DNA of 64,000 nt from Lewinellaceae bacterium (GTDB taxonomy: Bacteria > Bacteroidota > Bacteroidia > Chitinophagales > Saprospiraceae), in NCBI GenBank assembly GCA_020636105.1, contig JACJYL010000001.1, forward strand, positions 1,798,001 through 1,862,000. Direction: 5' to 3'. The notes under the pieces were generated by a model. It did no database searches. It was not told the origin of the DNA and saw nothing but the letters and a program-made list of their open reading frames with translations. Made by a program: the position numbers and the translations under genes. Positions 62,984 through 64,000 of this stretch are shown piece by piece (within the stretch, counting starts at the first letter, position 1; each line of letters begins with the position of its first letter).

Positions 62984-63100
62984 GGAAGCGGCATAAGACT
63001 ATAATGAGTCATTTGTCATTAAGACAGTTCGGGATAGCCAGTCCCGCTTCCTTTTCTCTGTTTCACCTCGGACAGTTTGTTAGGCAATAAGCCTGAGTAA
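62984..63100 (+). ncRNA. Candidate IS110 bridge RNA (structured leader)
   Basis: GGAAGCGG (62984-62991) pairs perfectly with CCGCTTCC (63044-63051). The loop in between contains ATGAGTCAT (63004-63012), which also occurs at 62923-62931. A second stem-loop at 63067-63097 uses CTC/GAG and AGGC/GCCT around AATAA. Two stem-loops between the element end and the transposase are the expected layout of a target-binding and donor-binding loop pair. Boundaries and function are inferred. Confidence 0.4.
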
Positions 63101-63154
63101 GATAGATGAGGCATAACAGAAGTTATTTTATCAACACAAATTTACCGATTTAGT

Positions 63155-64000
63155 ATGAAACAATCTGATCGTTTTGTAGGAATTGACATATCAAAAGATA
63201 GTTTTGATGTCTGCGTTTTATCACAAGGGGCTCTATTAGAAGAAAGCCGTTTTAATAATGATGCTCAAGGTTGGCAAAAGTTTGCTAAAAACCTTAGTGA
63301 TCAGGACTTATGCATAATAGAAGCAACGGGATCTTATCATGTAGGGTTGGCATTATATTTAGTTGAGCATGATAAACGTGTTAGTGTAGTCAACCCTTTG
63401 CGTGTAAAGTATTTTTCTCGATTGAATCTCAAGAGGGCAAAAACAGATAGGGTAGATGCTTATGTTATTGCCCAGTATGGCCAAGTATTTAAGCCTGAAA
63501 GTTGGACAGCTCCACCGACACATTTAAGACAACTTCAACAGTTAATGACAGTTTCTGCACAATTAACAAAACAAAAGACGGCATTAATCAATCAACAAAA
63601 AAACTTTGAACTTGTACCAGACCCCAGTAAAGAAGCCCTTGAAATAATAAAGTGCCAAATAGTAAAATTAGAGAAACATTTACAAGAAATACAATGCCTT
63701 ATCAATAATAGCATTAAAGAACATTACAAAGAATTAGAGGCTTCTTTACGATCAATTCCCGGTTTAGGTCCCAAAACGGTAGCCACCTTAATCCTAATAA
63801 CTGGAGGCTTTACCAAGTTTGGATCATATAAAGCTTTGATAGCCTATGTGGGGTTAGCTCCTCGGACATACGAGTCAGGAGTAAGTGTTAAGGGAGCTTC
63901 ACACATCTGCAAGTTAGGGTCATCCTATCTTCGAAAGTTACTTTATGAATGTGCTTTAAGTGCCAAAAGGTTTAACCCTGTATGTAAGGAACTATTTGAA
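63155..64000 (+). CDS. IS110 family transposase (partial, C-terminus outside window)
   Basis: An open frame of 282 codons from ATG 63155 to the window edge, without a stop. The N-terminal RuvC-like DEDD domain begins VGIDISKDSFDVCVL (first Asp), then IIEATGSYHVGLALYL (Glu), and KRAKTDRVDAYVIAQYG (Asp pair). The C-terminal Tnp20 domain shows SIPGLGPKTVATLIL, FGSYKALIAYVGLAP and SYLRKLLYECALSAKRF; the catalytic serine would be in the KLGSSYLRK region. The frame is intact so far, so it may be active. Confidence 0.93.
   Translation, partial: MKQSDRFVGIDISKDSFDVCVLSQGALLEESRFNNDAQGWQKFAKNLSDQDLCIIEATGSYHVGLALYLVEHDKRVSVVNPLRVKYFSRLNLKRAKTDRVDAYVIAQYGQVFKPESWTAPPTHLRQLQQLMTVSAQLTKQKTALINQQKNFELVPDPSKEALEIIKCQIVKLEKHLQEIQCLINNSIKEHYKELEASLRSIPGLGPKTVATLILITGGFTKFGSYKALIAYVGLAPRTYESGVSVKGASHICKLGSSYLRKLLYECALSAKRFNPVCKELFE

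Larger units (their letters stand above)
62923..64000 (+). mobile_element. IS110-family insertion sequence, left part (continues past window)
   Basis: Contains a DEDD-type IS110 transposase gene and a non-coding upstream segment of about 200 bp, as in IS110-type elements whose bridge RNA is encoded on the transposase's 5' side. IS110 elements have no terminal inverted repeats, so the left end cannot be fixed; 62923 is only an estimate from the repeated word ATGAGTCAT. The right end is outside the window. Confidence 0.6.

Overview
The window reads as a chromosomal segment of a marine or aquatic member of the Bacteroidota, most like the Saprospiria (Saprospiraceae/Lewinella-type bacteria). The evidence is four large secreted proteins with type IX secretion (T9SS) C-terminal sorting domains ending in a YPNP/FPNP-type strand, a PorP/SprF outer-membrane protein, a carboxypeptidase-regulatory-domain TonB-dependent receptor, TAnnTTTG-type -7 promoter boxes, few Shine-Dalgarno sequences, and many short lipoproteins with a Cys lipobox. 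The genus is an inference; no rRNA is present.

Layout. 1-5.3 kb: the start of a redoxin-like secreted protein, lipB, a rhomboid protease, and a four-gene ECF-sigma/envelope-stress-type cluster ending in a T9SS protein, then a cyclophilin. 5.4-10.4 kb: YgiQ radical SAM enzyme, a DUF819 membrane protein and purB. 10.6-11.3 kb: tRNA-Gly(GCC) and a tRNA-Leu(UAA) split in its anticodon loop by a 263-bp group I intron. 11.3-17.4 kb: a carbohydrate island with a mannonate-oxidoreductase-type SDR, GH43, GH10 xylanase, a GPH sugar symporter with palindromic operator candidates, and galK. 17.4-31.1 kb: an octaheme cytochrome/TPR lipoprotein, two very large repeat-rich T9SS proteins, a secreted protein built of four copies of an unknown module, and a YjjG-type nucleotidase. 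31.7-42 kb: pruA, a radical SAM/lipoprotein pair of unknown function, alanine dehydrogenase, the futalosine-pathway enzyme MqnD, a pseudouridine synthase, and two secreted carbohydrate-related proteins. 42-54 kb: an NlpC/P60 protein without its catalytic Cys, PorP/SprF, a T9SS nuclease/phosphatase-like protein, a VTC-domain protein, a 120-bp tandem repeat, a GT4-GT2-ribBA overlapping operon whose RibA half has lost its zinc ligands, an M1 aminopeptidase and an orphan iron-type binding lipoprotein. 54-64 kb: a DUF6580 membrane protein, two small envelope proteins, PgpH, a TonB-dependent receptor, a second rhomboid, PlsC, and the left part of an IS110-family element with a structured non-coding leader that may encode its bridge RNA.

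Most genes are housekeeping or envelope functions in short transcription units. The cooperating sets I can support are the sigma-factor cluster, the xylan/uronate cluster, the radical SAM/lipoprotein pair and the glycosyltransferase/ribBA operon. The points most worth a second look are the group I intron in tRNA-Leu, the IS110 leader, the radical SAM/lipoprotein pair, the two enzymes with missing catalytic or metal residues, and the internally repeated proteins and DNA.
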